DNA of 64,000 bases. Source: CAIWHR01 sp963811685. GTDB taxonomy: Bacteria > Pseudomonadota > Gammaproteobacteria > Burkholderiales > Casimicrobiaceae. Positions 1 to 8,629 of the stretch are shown piece by piece. Under the pieces are notes generated by a model. The model did no database searches. It was not told the DNA's origin and saw only the letters and a list, made by a program, of their open reading frames with translations. Every line of letters starts with the position of its first letter. The stretch's first letter is position 1. Location: positions 1 through 64,000 of the forward strand of contig CAWESK010000010.1 of assembly GCA_963811685.1 (NCBI GenBank), in the 5' to 3' direction. Both the position numbers and the translations under genes were made by a program.

Positions 1-758
1 CTTCGCGAATGCGCGATCGCCGGCGTCGCGTCGTCGATATCCGCCGTTATCCCCGTTTGCAACAAGTCAAGCGCGGCTGCCGGATCGTCGGCGAACTGGA
101 ACAGCGCAAGATCGTTCCGGCTGATCATGCCATGTCGGACGAGAGCGTGAAAATTGATGATTTCGTTCCAGTAGCTCGATCCGTAGAGGATGATCGGAAT
201 GTGACGATCGAGCTTCCTGGTCTGCATCAGGGTCAGGATTTCAGTCAGCTCATCGAGCGTGCCAAAGCCGCCGGGAAACACCACCAACGCGCGTGCCAGA
301 TGCGCAAACCACAATTTACGCATGAAGAAGTAGTGAAACTCAAACGCCAGTGCCGGTGAAACGTAGGGATTCGGATGCTGCTCGCGCGGCAACGCAATGT
401 TGAGGCCGATGCTCTTGCCGCCCGCCTCGACGGCACCGCGGTTGGCGGCCTCCATGATGCCTGCGCCGCCGCCCGTGCAGACGACGTACCTGTGAGCGCG
501 CGCCGGCAGACTCTTCGACCAAGCGGTGACCAGGCGCGCCAGCTCGCGCGCGGCGTCATAGTAGTTCGCGAGCGGGCCCTCGGGCGCCGCACGTGCCGAG
601 CCGAAGAACACGATCGTGTCGCAAACGTGCTCGCGATGAAAGGTACGCATCGGCTCAAGGTACTCGGCAAGAATGCGCAGCGGCCGGGCATCGTCGCTGT
701 CGAGGAACTCCTCGTTCTTGTAGGCGACTGGCTTGGGCGGGGGATCTCGGGAAGTCAT
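1..758 (-). CDS. LOG family (TIGR00730-type) protein, C-terminus cut by window edge
   Basis: Rossmann-fold protein of the LOG / putative lysine-decarboxylase family; characterised members are cytokinin riboside 5'-monophosphate phosphoribohydrolases or nucleotide-binding proteins. The translated minus strand shows the family hallmark PGGFGTLDELTEIL near residue 157 and an upstream CTGGGAGIMEAANRGA motif. The ATG at 758 overlaps the stop of the upstream ribonuclease gene by four bases (ATGA), so the two are probably co-translated. No stop occurs before position 1, so the C-terminus lies outside the window. The exact substrate cannot be told from sequence; family assignment is firm. Confidence 0.88.
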   Translation of the reverse strand, partial: MTSRDPPPKPVAYKNEEFLDSDDARPLRILAEYLEPMRTFHREHVCDTIVFFGSARAAPEGPLANYYDAARELARLVTAWSKSLPARAHRYVVCTGGGAGIMEAANRGAVEAGGKSIGLNIALPREQHPNPYVSPALAFEFHYFFMRKLWFAHLARALVVFPGGFGTLDELTEILTLMQTRKLDRHIPIILYGSSYWNEIINFHALVRHGMISRNDLALFQFADDPAAALDLLQTGITADIDDATPAIAHSR

Positions 759-2233
759 GGTTTTGTGGGCACCGCCGAAAAGTCGATGAAGCCGCGCGTA
801 ACATTGGTGTGGACAAGCTGCACGCGGACGCGGTCACCCACGTCAAGGTCCGCAAATCCACGGATGACTCTGCCTTCCGTTGTCGGCCCGGAAATTCGCA
901 CCCAGGTCCCTTTTTCCGACGCACCGGTTACGATCGCATCGAACCGCGCACCGATCCGCGATGAAAGGAGCAGTGCGGCCGCCGACTTCGCCACCTGCCG
1001 TTCCACCTTGTTGGCATTGTCTTCCTGGTCGGTACAGTGGCGCGCCAGTGTCGTGAGTTCGTCCATGGTGTACGACGACGGTTGCAGGCCAAGTGCCGCT
1101 TTCAGCACGCGCTGCGCGATGAGGTCGGGAAAGCGGCGATTCGGCGCCGTGGAATGCGTATAGTCCTTCACCGCCAATCCGAAATGCCCCTCCTGGGTTT
1201 GTCCAGGCACGTCAAGCGCGTACTCACCCCTGCCCAGCAGCTTGACGATGGCGAGGGAAAGGTCGGGAAACCGTACGGGGTCGACCTGGCGGCGATTTGT
1301 CAGAAAGGCATCGAGCGCAACAGCGTCCGGAGTCACCGGCAGCCGCTCCCCCGACTCGGCCGCCAGCGCAACGATCCGGTCCCACCGCTTCGGCGTGCGC
1401 AGCACTCTCCGCAACGACGGCAGGTTCTTCCGATCGAGATATTTCGCGGTAACGCCGTTGGCCGCAATCATGAAATCTTCAATGAGCTCCTTCGCTCGAT
1501 TCTTTTCGTCCGGCACCATGTCGGAAAGCACTCCATCGTCGAACACCGCCCGGGTTTCCAGCGTTTCCAGATGAAGCGCGCCATGCGCGTGGCGCACACG
1601 CTTCAATGCCTGCGCCGTCCGATCCTGGATGCGGATCTGTTCCTCCAGTTCGGGCGTCGCCGCCAATTGCGGCGGGCGCGGCGCCCCACGCTCGATCCAA
1701 GCGGCTAGTCCATTGTAGGAAAGCTTTGCGCGATTGCGCACGATCGCCGGGTAGATGTCGGAATCCGTCACGGACCCATTGTCGGCAATCACCATTTCGA
1801 CCACGATTGCCAGTCGTTCCTGATTTTCACCTAATGATGTCAGGTCGGTCGACAGCCGCTCCGGAAGCATTGGAAAGATTTCGGCCGGTGTATAGACCGA
1901 CGTGGTGTTGGTCCACGCATGGCCGTCGATGGCGGAGTCCTTCTTCACCAGCGCATCGACATCTGCGATGGCGACAAGGATCTTAATTTTGCCGCCGCCC
2001 ATGGGCTCGGCGACGGACAGCTGATCGAGATCCCGCGAGTCGTCGTTGTCGATCGACACCCAGAGCAGGCCCCGCAAATCGCGAATCGTGGGATCGGACG
2101 CCGTGGCGGCTCCCGCGATGTTTCGGGTCTCCGCAACAACGGCAGCGGAAAAATCCGGCAGCAGCCCGCGCTGGAGCATCACGTCATGCGCGATCGCCCG
2201 GAGGGAGTCCTTGCCTGTCCTGCCCGTGGTCAT
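755..2233 (-). CDS. RNB-domain exoribonuclease (RNase II/R family)
   Basis: Predicted 3'-5' exoribonuclease of 492 residues. The RNB catalytic signature SIDNDDSRDLDQLSVAE holds the clustered aspartates that bind Mg2+, and YTHSTAPNRRFPDLIAQR is the conserved second RNB motif. A C-terminal S1-like segment follows (GARFDAIVTGASEKGTWVRI). It lacks the long N-terminal cold-shock region of classical RNase R, so it matches the shorter RNB proteins common in Betaproteobacteria. I chose the ATG at 2233 because codons upstream in the same frame run antisense to the neighbouring BKACE gene and show no family similarity. The stop overlaps the LOG gene start by four bases. Confidence 0.88.
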   Translation of the reverse strand: MTTGRTGKDSLRAIAHDVMLQRGLLPDFSAAVVAETRNIAGAATASDPTIRDLRGLLWVSIDNDDSRDLDQLSVAEPMGGGKIKILVAIADVDALVKKDSAIDGHAWTNTTSVYTPAEIFPMLPERLSTDLTSLGENQERLAIVVEMVIADNGSVTDSDIYPAIVRNRAKLSYNGLAAWIERGAPRPPQLAATPELEEQIRIQDRTAQALKRVRHAHGALHLETLETRAVFDDGVLSDMVPDEKNRAKELIEDFMIAANGVTAKYLDRKNLPSLRRVLRTPKRWDRIVALAAESGERLPVTPDAVALDAFLTNRRQVDPVRFPDLSLAIVKLLGRGEYALDVPGQTQEGHFGLAVKDYTHSTAPNRRFPDLIAQRVLKAALGLQPSSYTMDELTTLARHCTDQEDNANKVERQVAKSAAALLLSSRIGARFDAIVTGASEKGTWVRISGPTTEGRVIRGFADLDVGDRVRVQLVHTNVTRGFIDFSAVPTKP

Positions 2234-2366
2234 CACGCCATTACTCCCCTTGAATGCTCCGGGTCGCGCCCGACGCCCATTCGCGGATTTCCGGCAAGTC
2301 CTTGGCAGCGCCGCCAAATAGCGTCTCTCGGTCCGACCTGTCGACGCTGACAGCGCGGCAACGCTC

Positions 2367-3299
2367 TCAAAACGCGACGGCGTCCCTTCCCTTGAGCGCG
2401 AGAATCCGCCGCGCGTCGTCCGGCGTCGCGACCGCGAGCCCCATCGCCTCGATGATCTGGCGCACGGCCCGCACCTGCGCGGCATTCGATTCCGCGAGCT
2501 TGCCGGCCCCGATCCACAGGCTGTCCTCGAGACCGACGCGCACGTTGCCGCCCATCGCCGCCGACATCGACGCGATCGGCAGCTGGTTGCGTCCGGCCCC
2601 CAGGACGCTCCAGCGGTACTGGTCGCCGAAGAGGCGATCGGCTGTGCGCTTCATGTGCGTGACGTCGTCCGGATGCCCACCGATGCCGCCCAGGATCCCG
2701 AAGACGCTCTGGATGAAGAGCGGAGGCTTCACCACGCCGCGATCGAGGAAGTGGGCGGCCGTATACAGATGGCCGATGTCGTAGCACTCGATCTCGAAGC
2801 GCGTGCCGTTGTCCGCGCACGAGGTCAGGATGTACTCGATGTCCTTGAACGTGTTCTTGAAGATCCGATCCTCGGAGCCGGCGAGATACGGCCGCTCCCA
2901 GTCGAACTTGAACGTCGGGAACCGCTTCAGCATCGGGAAGAGGCCGAAATTCATCGAACCCATGTTGAGCGAGGCGACCTCGGGTTTGAGCTGCAGCGCC
3001 GGCTGCAGCCGTTCGTCGATCGTCATCGTCGCTGCGCCGCCGGTCGTGAAGTTGATGACGACGTCGCAGCGGCGCGCGATGTCGGGGGCGAACTCGCGGA
3101 AGTATTTCGGGTCCTGCGTCGGATGGCCGTCGACCGGATCGCGTGCGTGCAGGTGGACGATGGCCGCGCCGGCTTCCGCCGCGCCGACCGCGGCGTCGGC
3201 GATCTCGCGCGGCGTGATCGGCAGATGCGGCGACATCGACGGCGTGTGGATCGAGCCGGTCACGGCGCAGGTGATGATGACCTTGCGGGCTTCGCTCAT
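2367..3299 (-). CDS. BKACE family beta-keto acid cleavage enzyme (DUF849)
   Basis: A 310-residue TIM-barrel enzyme of the BKACE (DUF849) family, which condenses a beta-keto acid with acetyl-CoA and splits it into acetoacetate and a new CoA ester using a metal ion. Family features: the N-terminal VIITCAVTGSIHTPSMSPHL, the IVHLHARDP metal-site motif, NFTTGG, and SLNMGSMNFG. A clear ribosome site, AAGGAG, lies five bases before the ATG at 3299, inside the tail of the upstream dehydrogenase remnant. A neighbouring 3-hydroxyacyl-CoA/carnitine-dehydrogenase-like gene suggests carnitine-type or beta-keto acid degradation. The substrate is inferred only. Confidence 0.9.
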   Translation of the reverse strand: MSEARKVIITCAVTGSIHTPSMSPHLPITPREIADAAVGAAEAGAAIVHLHARDPVDGHPTQDPKYFREFAPDIARRCDVVINFTTGGAATMTIDERLQPALQLKPEVASLNMGSMNFGLFPMLKRFPTFKFDWERPYLAGSEDRIFKNTFKDIEYILTSCADNGTRFEIECYDIGHLYTAAHFLDRGVVKPPLFIQSVFGILGGIGGHPDDVTHMKRTADRLFGDQYRWSVLGAGRNQLPIASMSAAMGGNVRVGLEDSLWIGAGKLAESNAAQVRAVRQIIEAMGLAVATPDDARRILALKGRDAVAF

Positions 3300-3301
3300 G
3301 C

Positions 3302-3601
3302 TCACTCCTTCGGTTCGGAAGCGCTTTGCTGTCGCTTGTGCGCGACGAGTGCCATCAGTCGCCGGTCGCGCCATCGCATGCGTCGTTCGATATCGGTGGA
3401 CGCCGCCGGCGGACCGAGGGCAGCGGCGGCGAGCTCATGGCGCGCCTGCTCCGCGAGGCCCGTTGCGATGAACGTCCGCGCCGCGTCGAGCTGCGCGGGA
3501 ACGGCATCGTAGAGACGCACGCGCCAGCCGGCCCGCGCGAAGACCATTGCCCACGACCGGCCGATCAGGCCGGCGCCGATGATTGCCGCTGTGTTGTCCA
3601 T
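3302..3601 (-). pseudogene. 3-hydroxyacyl-CoA / carnitine dehydrogenase-like gene with internal deletion
   Basis: A 99-codon open frame. Residues 1-60 are a normal NAD-binding start (AAIIGAGLIGRSWAMVFARA, the GxGxxG Rossmann loop). The last 30 or so residues resemble the C-terminus of lambda-crystallin/carnitine-dehydrogenase-type proteins (RWRDRRLMALVAHKRQ). Full members have roughly 310-320 residues, so about 220 codons, including the catalytic centre and the C-terminal dimer domain, are missing while both ends and the frame remain. The stop sits three bases before the BKACE start, and its tail carries the BKACE ribosome site, so original operon order is kept. Could be a genuine deletion or an assembly collapse. 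Confidence 0.6.
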
Positions 3602-3701
3602 CGCTTCACATTTTCAGGGATGTCGATATCGGGCCGGCAAAGCCGCTATGCTGGCCGTGACGCGCCAAGACGATCCGCAAGCGGCCGAGGGGCAACGTCG
3701 T

Positions 3702-3707
3702 TATAAT
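3702..3707 (+). promoter_or_regulatory. possible -10 element upstream of SDR gene
   Basis: A consensus TATAAT lies about 70 bases before the SDR start, in the 177-base gap between two divergent genes. No convincing -35 is seen 16-18 bases upstream, so this is a weak call. No ribosome site is obvious before the SDR ATG. Confidence 0.3.
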
Positions 3708-3778
3708 CCGACCGTCGACTCGCTGTCCACTCATTGCCGATCGTTGCCGCGGCCACCGCCACCTCGTCTCCATCCATC

Positions 3779-4557
3779 ATGGACCTGAAAATCGCCGGAC
3801 TGCGTGTGCTGGTCACCGCCGGGGCGTCGGGCATCGGGCTCGCCACCGCGCGTGCGTTCGCCCGCGAGGGCGCGAAGATCCTCATCTGCGATGTCGACCG
3901 CGCTGCGCTGGGCGCCGTCGCGACGACCGACGCAGGGCTCGCGCAGACCGTGTGCGACGTCGCCGACCCGGCCGCGGTACGCCGGCTGTTCGACGACGTG
4001 GCGACGCGCCTCGGCGGCCTCGATGCGCTCGTCAACAACGCGGGCATCGCCGGTCCGACCGCCGCGTGCGAGGACGTCGCGCTCGCCGACTGGGAGCGCA
4101 CGCTCGCCGTCAACCTGACCGGGCAGTTCCTGTGCGCGCAGCGCGCGATCCCGCTGCTCAAGGCGAGCCGCAATGCGAGCATCACCAACCTGTCGTCGGC
4201 GGCGGGCCGCTTCGGCTTCCCGCTGCGCACGCCTTATGCGGCGACGAAATGGGGTGTGATCGGGCTCACGAAGTCGTTGTCGATCGAGCTCGGCGCCTTC
4301 GGCATCCGCGTCAACGCGATCTGTCCCGGCCCGGTGGCCGGACGCGCGCATCGACGCGCGTGTTCGCGAGCAAGGCGGCGGCCCGCGGCGTCTCGCCGCA
4401 GGTCGTGCGCGACGAGGCGCTCGCGAAGACTTCGCTGGGACGCCTCGTCAGCGCGGACGACATCGCCAACGCGATCGTGTTTCTGGCGTCGCCGCTCGGC
4501 GCGAACATCTCCGGGCACGCGCTTCCGGTCGACGGCGACACGCAGTCGCTCGCCTGA
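3779..4557 (+). CDS. SDR family oxidoreductase, frameshifted near 4335-4365
   Basis: Short-chain dehydrogenase/reductase. Visible motifs: VLVTAGASGIGLATARAFA (the cofactor glycine loop; TAGASGIG in place of the common TGxxxGIG), LVNNAGIAG, the catalytic serine in NLSSAAGRFG, the YAATK active site, and NAICPGPVAG. After CPGPVAG the frame breaks; the remaining 65 or so residues (VFASKAAARGV, then GRLVSADDIANAIVFLASP and the C-terminus) continue in another frame to the TGA at 4557. One net single-base loss or two-base gain would explain it. Conservation on both sides of the break favours a sequencing indel, though a recent mutation is possible. Total length is normal for the family. Confidence 0.75.
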
Positions 4558-4578
4558 CCGCGAAGCGCGAGCCACGCG

Positions 4579-5175
4579 CTACGGAGCTGCGTGACAGCGT
4601 TGTGCTTTTTCGCGTGGATGTGCGCGCTCTGCCGGTTTTCGGCCGCCTGGATGTTGGCCTGCTCCGCCGGCCCGACGTGGCCGTTCGCTCCGGCGCGGGC
4701 TTCCTTGGCGGTGACATGCGACTGGCCGCGCTCGAGCTTCGCCACTTCGGTGTTCGTGAGCTGACCGGATTGGACGCCCTGCTCGATGCGCGCCTGCTGG
4801 TTCACGTTGCGCTGCACGTCGGCCTGCATCCGCTTCGACGACGCGGAATTCGGATTGCCGACCTGCGCGTCGTGCTTCTGGCGGTAGATGTCGGCGCTGA
4901 CGGCGTTCTGCGCTTTCGTGAGGCGCGCCTTTTCGGCCGGCGTCATCGTGCCGTCCTTGAGCGCATTCTTCTGCATCGTTTCCACTCTGCGTTTCCTGCT
5001 TCTCGAGCTTCGCGGCCTCGTGGGTCGTCAGCTGGCCGCTCTGCAGGCCCTGCTCGATGCGCTGCTGCTGGTTGACGTCGCGCTGGACGGTCGTCGGCGG
5101 TGTCCTGGGCGAGCGCGGTGCCGGAAATCGAGCGTGCCGATGGCAAGCGCAAGGGCGGTACGGGGGATACGCATG
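4579..5175 (-). pseudogene. Exported repeat protein with NQQ-RIEQG-QSGQLT repeats, multiply frameshifted
   Basis: Starts at an ATG (5175) after AGGAGG with a signal-peptide-like MRIPRTALALAIGTL. The frame then shifts to an ALAQDTADD cleavage-like segment. Two homologous repeat units follow in different frames: RDVNQQQRIEQGLQSGQLTT and RNVNQQARIEQGVQSGQLTN, with KLEKQET / KLERGQS tails. A charged segment with ADIYRQKHDAQVGNPNS separates them. At least three frame changes occur in about 600 bases, so the exact end is uncertain; 4579 is the first stop in one of the frames. I know this as a conserved hypothetical family of Betaproteobacteria without assigned function. The density of shifts fits either consensus errors or decay. 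Confidence 0.55.
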
Positions 5176-5288
5176 GCAGGTCCTCCTCGTCTTCGTTGCG
5201 GCGCGGGACCGCGGCCGATTCCGCGGCGCCGTGCTTCCCCAACGCCGGATCCGAGGTCGAAGATGACGAGGAACGTTGTAAGCGGTTG

Positions 5289-5800
5289 TTACGGACGCGC
5301 CGCCGGCGGCTCCCACGCGGGCACGCGAAATGCCGGGCGCGCGCAGCACGCGGATCATCCGCACGGCGGCTTCGCTACCCTGGTAATAGCCGGGGATGCG
5401 AAAGGTTTCGGCAAAGCCGGCCGCCTCGTACAACGCGTGCGCCGCGGCATTGCCGGCGCGGAGCTCGACGTGAATCGACGCGATCCCGGCGGCGGCCGCC
5501 GAAGCGACGAGCCAATCCAGCATCCGCCGCGCGATGCCGCGCCGGCGCGATCCGACGTCGACCGCCAGCAGCACGAGATGCGCTCGCTCGTCGCCGAAGC
5601 GCATGACGGCGAACCCGGCGACCCGGCCGGCGCTCCGCGCGACGACCGTCGCGACCGCAGGATCGGCGATCAGCGCCGCCATCCTCGGCGTGCGGTACGT
5701 CCATCCAAGTCCCGTCTCGATGAGGTCGCGCGACATCGCGCGCGAGCGTGCCGGCTTCGCGCAGGTGGGCCAATCCGAGTTCGGTCGTGGCGCTCGGCAT
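5289..5800 (-). CDS. GNAT N-acetyltransferase (RimI-like), frameshifted
   Basis: Acetyl-CoA-dependent N-acetyltransferase. The start MPSATTELGLAHLREAGTLA (ATG at 5800) is in one frame and the body is in another after a break near 5740. The body shows GLGWTYRTPRMAALI, then the acetyl-CoA loop in VDVGSRRRGIARRMLDWLV (R-x-x-G-I-A) and the GNAT C-terminal motif NAAAHALYEAAGF. A second shift near the C-terminus would end it at the TAA at 5289-5291; without it the frame stays open into the next gene. The similarity resembles RimI-type protein N-terminal acetyltransferases, but the substrate is unknown. Confidence 0.7.
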
Positions 5801-5967
5801 GGCGGGAATTGTGCCATTGAATCGGGGGATTCCGCGCGCGCGGAGCGGCGTATCATCGTGGCGCGGGGCGCAAGAGGCCCGGCGGCGGTCCGCGGAAACG
5901 TTTTCCCGGAGGACCGGTCCAACCGGAGACGCGACGCGCAGTCGCCGCTCCCGAAGGAGGCGAACCC

Positions 5968-6564
5968 ATGCAGCGAACGATCTACAAGCCGTTGCCGATG
6001 GCGCGGATGCGCGCGGGAGTCGTTGTCCAGCCTCCGGTCAAGGAGCTGAAGCCGGTGCGCCTCGACTCGCCGGCGATCGAGGCGATGACCGACCTGCGCG
6101 AAGTGGCGGCAGCGACGATTCGCCTGGATTCCACGATTGCGCAGGCCAACCGGACGATGATCGCGCGCGGCGTGCGCCTGCTGCTCGTCGTCGACGTCAC
6201 CGGCGCCGTCCTGGGGCTCATCACCGCTCGCGACATCGTCGGCGAGAAGCCGGTCAATCTGCTGCATGAAACGCGGGGCAGGCACGGCGAGCTGACGGTC
6301 TCCGACCTGATGGTGCCGACGCACGCGATCGACGTTCTCGCCATCGACTCGGTGCGGCGCGTCGAGGTGGGCCACATCATCGCAACGCTCAAGGATGCGG
6401 GCCGCCAGCACGCGCTCGTCGTCGACCGCGATCCGCTGACGCGCGAGGAGTTCGTGCGCGGCATTTTCTCGGCGACGCAGATCGGCCGCCAGCTCGGCGC
6501 GCCGATCGCCACGTTCTCGGTGGCGCACACCTTCGCCGAGATCGAAGCCGAGCTTGCCAGATAA
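5968..6564 (+). CDS. CBS-domain protein
   Basis: A 198-residue protein with two CBS modules: residues about 75-125 (TMIARGVRLLLVVDVTGAVL, then GLITARDIVGEK) and about 130-190 (VSDLMVPTHAIDVLAIDSV, then HALVVDRD). CBS pairs bind adenosyl ligands and act as sensors; nothing here shows an attached enzyme domain. The start is well supported by AAGGAGG eight bases before the ATG. It is divergent from the GNAT gene and followed closely by a DUF4202 gene on the same strand, so they may be co-transcribed. Specific role unknown. Confidence 0.88.
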   Translation: MQRTIYKPLPMARMRAGVVVQPPVKELKPVRLDSPAIEAMTDLREVAAATIRLDSTIAQANRTMIARGVRLLLVVDVTGAVLGLITARDIVGEKPVNLLHETRGRHGELTVSDLMVPTHAIDVLAIDSVRRVEVGHIIATLKDAGRQHALVVDRDPLTREEFVRGIFSATQIGRQLGAPIATFSVAHTFAEIEAELAR

Positions 6565-6572
6565 GTCGCCGG

Positions 6573-7176
6573 ATGCGTGATGTCCGCAGCGAGCGCGCGA
6601 TCGCGCGATTCGACGCGGCCAACGCCCGAGGATCCGAACGCAGAGATCGTCGACGGGCTGGCGCGTCCGAAGGAGCTCGTTTACGCGGAGCGGATGACGG
6701 CGATGCTCGCACGTTTCGCGCCCGCCGCCTCCGAAGTCCTGCGTCTGGCCGCTCGCTGCCAGCATATCGAGCGCTGGAAGATCCCGCGCACCGACTTCGC
6801 GCCCGATCGCATCGGCTACCTGCAATGGCGCAAGAAGCTCAACAAGTTCCACGCGCAGGTCGCGGGCGACATCCTGCGGGAAGTCGGCTACGACGAGGCG
6901 ACGATCGAGCGCGTGGGCGCGCTGCTGAAGAAGGAAGCGCTGAAATCGGATGCCGATGCGCAGGCGCTGGAGGATGTCGTGGCGCTCGTGTTCCTGGAGA
7001 GTTATCTGGCGGGCTTCGTCGCGGCGCACGCGGAATACGAGCCGGCCAGGTTCGCGGACATCCTCGCGAAGACCGCGAAGAAGATGTCGCCGCGCGGCCG
7101 TGCTGCCGCCCTGACGCTGATTACGCTGCCGCCGGAAGTCGCGCCGGCCGTTCACGGTGCGATGGGCATCGTGTAG
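6573..7176 (+). CDS. DUF4202 domain protein, single-base frameshift near 6629
   Basis: A conserved protein of unknown function. The body contains the family-typical LRLAARCQHIERWKIPR, GYLQWRKKLNKFHAQ and LEDVVALVFLESYL, reminiscent of HD-domain helices. The natural N-terminus seems to be in a second frame from the ATG at 6573 (AIARFDAANA); dropping one C from the CCC at about 6627-6629 joins it to EDPNAEIVDGLARPKELVYA. As sequenced, the only intact frame would begin at the GTG at 6577. It lies nine bases after the CBS gene stop. Function not assignable from sequence. Confidence 0.75.
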
Positions 7177-7194
7177 CCGCGATCGCTGCGAACG

Positions 7195-8315
7195 TCAGGA
7201 GTCGCGCTTGGCCGCAGGCTGGCGCTGCGCCATGCCTCCACCGCGGAAACGGCGTCCGTAGTCGAGGATGGGCTTTTCGAAAAAATGCCACGAACGTGGC
7301 AGCAAGGAGGATGGTCAGGCCCAGGGTTATCCAAAGCGCTTGCAGCGGCGTGAGGTCCGCAAGGCGGATGCAGAGCTTGATCGCGAACATGTGCCACAAG
7401 TAGATGCCGTAGCTGACGACGCCGAGGTACCAGATCGGCCGCAAGGGCCACGTCTTCGCGATCGACGGCAAATGGATCGCGGCAGCGACGACACAGAGGA
7501 AGAAGATTCCGAGGGAGGTCCGCCAAAAGGTGATCATGGCGGGGTTGTCCCAATAGCCGGCGTGGGGCCAGTAGATACCGAAGCACAGTGCCCCCGTCGC
7601 GACGGCGGCGGCAACCCAGATCCAGCCCGTGAAGCTCCCGAGGGTTTTCGCGATGGTCGAGCCATTTCGCGAGGAAAATGCCTGCGCCGAACTCGTCGAG
7701 TGCACCGGGCAACTGCATCGTCCGAATGAATATCCGCTGCGGCTCCATGTAGCCAAAGAAATAGCACATAGCGCCGCGCCAGGTCCAAGCGATCAGGATG
7801 CATGCAAGCCAGATGCGCCATCCGGGCGTTCGCGCGATCCACGGAATCAGGGCGGCAACAAGCAGGTAGAACTGCATCTCGAGCGCAAGCGTCCAGTTGA
7901 CGGCGTCGATCGCGGTGTACGTGGTGGACCAGAACGTGTGGGTAAACGTCAGGTGCGCGCCGATCTGCCACAACCAGCGCAGCGGCGTCGGGTCACGGAA
8001 GTCCGGCTCGAACAGCACGATCCACAGTGCGCCGGTCAGGACGTAGAGCGGCACGATCCGGGACAGCCGGTGCGCCCAGTACCGGCGCCGGAACTCGTCG
8101 GGCTCGCGGCGCCACATCGCAAGCGCGCTGCGCGTGATCACGAATCCGCTGATCACGAAGAAGAGGTCGACGCCGATCCAGCCGATTCGAAAGACCAGCA
8201 GGGGTCCCTGATACGGAAAGGTCTCCCACTTCATATACGTGATGACGTGGAAGAAGACGACCGAAATCGCCGCGAACGCGCGCAGCAGGTTGATGTTCTC
8301 GAAGCGCTCGTTCAT
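7195..8315 (-). CDS. Acyltransferase 3 family membrane protein, two frameshifts
   Basis: Integral-membrane O-acyltransferase (OafA/Acyltransferase_3 type) that would acylate surface glycans or lipids. N-terminal motifs: INLLRAFAAISVVFFHVITY, and FFVISGFVITRSALAMWRR with the family R/K-rich loop RYWAHRLSRIVPLY. The frame shifts near 7650; the next section (WIWVAAAVATGALCFGIYWP, YGIYLWHMFAIKLC) continues in another. A second shift falls in a run of six T (minus strand) near 7283; with five, the protein ends FFEKPILDYGRRF... at a TGA at 7195-7197. About 373 residues restored, normal for the family. The homopolymer position suggests sequencing error. Confidence 0.8.
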
Positions 8316-8629
8316 AGGCCGGCGTAGTACTCACGAAGGATCGCGAGAACCTCGGGCCGGCTGAATTCGGGTGGCACCTCGGCGCCTTCGGACAGCCACT
8401 GGCGCAATTGGGTGCCGGAGACGTCGAGCCGGTCGGCCTCGCCGTGCGGGCACGTCCGCGCCGACGCCATGAAGCCACCGATGCCGAGCATGATCAGATC
8501 GCCTTTTTCGCGCGAGGTGACGGTGAGCCTCGGCAGCGTCGCGGCGCGCCGACGCTCGGCGGCCAGCGCCTCGTCGTCGAGCAGTCGCGGCTCGAGTCCG
8601 CCGCTGCCGTGCGGTTCAACGAGCGGCAT
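8312..8629 (-). pseudogene. sat: ATP sulfurylase (sat) with internal deletion; both ends kept
   Basis: A 105-residue open frame. Residues 1-53 match the start of dissimilatory-type ATP sulfurylase (EPHGSGGLEP and SREKGDLIMLGIGGF), and residues 54-105 match its extreme C-terminus (ASARTCPHG, SGTQLRQWLSEGAEVPPEF, RPEVLAILREYY). The normal enzyme has about 400 residues; the central part, with the nucleotide-binding site, is missing, in frame. It overlaps the soeC stop by one base (TAATG), so operon architecture is undisturbed. The enzyme would convert APS and pyrophosphate to sulfate and ATP, the last step after sulfite oxidation through APS. Real deletion versus assembly collapse cannot be decided here. 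Confidence 0.72.

Noticed and set aside
4579..7155. Long minus-strand frame spanning several genes
   Set aside because: Only the parts matching GNAT and the repeat protein are real; the rest is antisense to CBS and DUF4202 genes.
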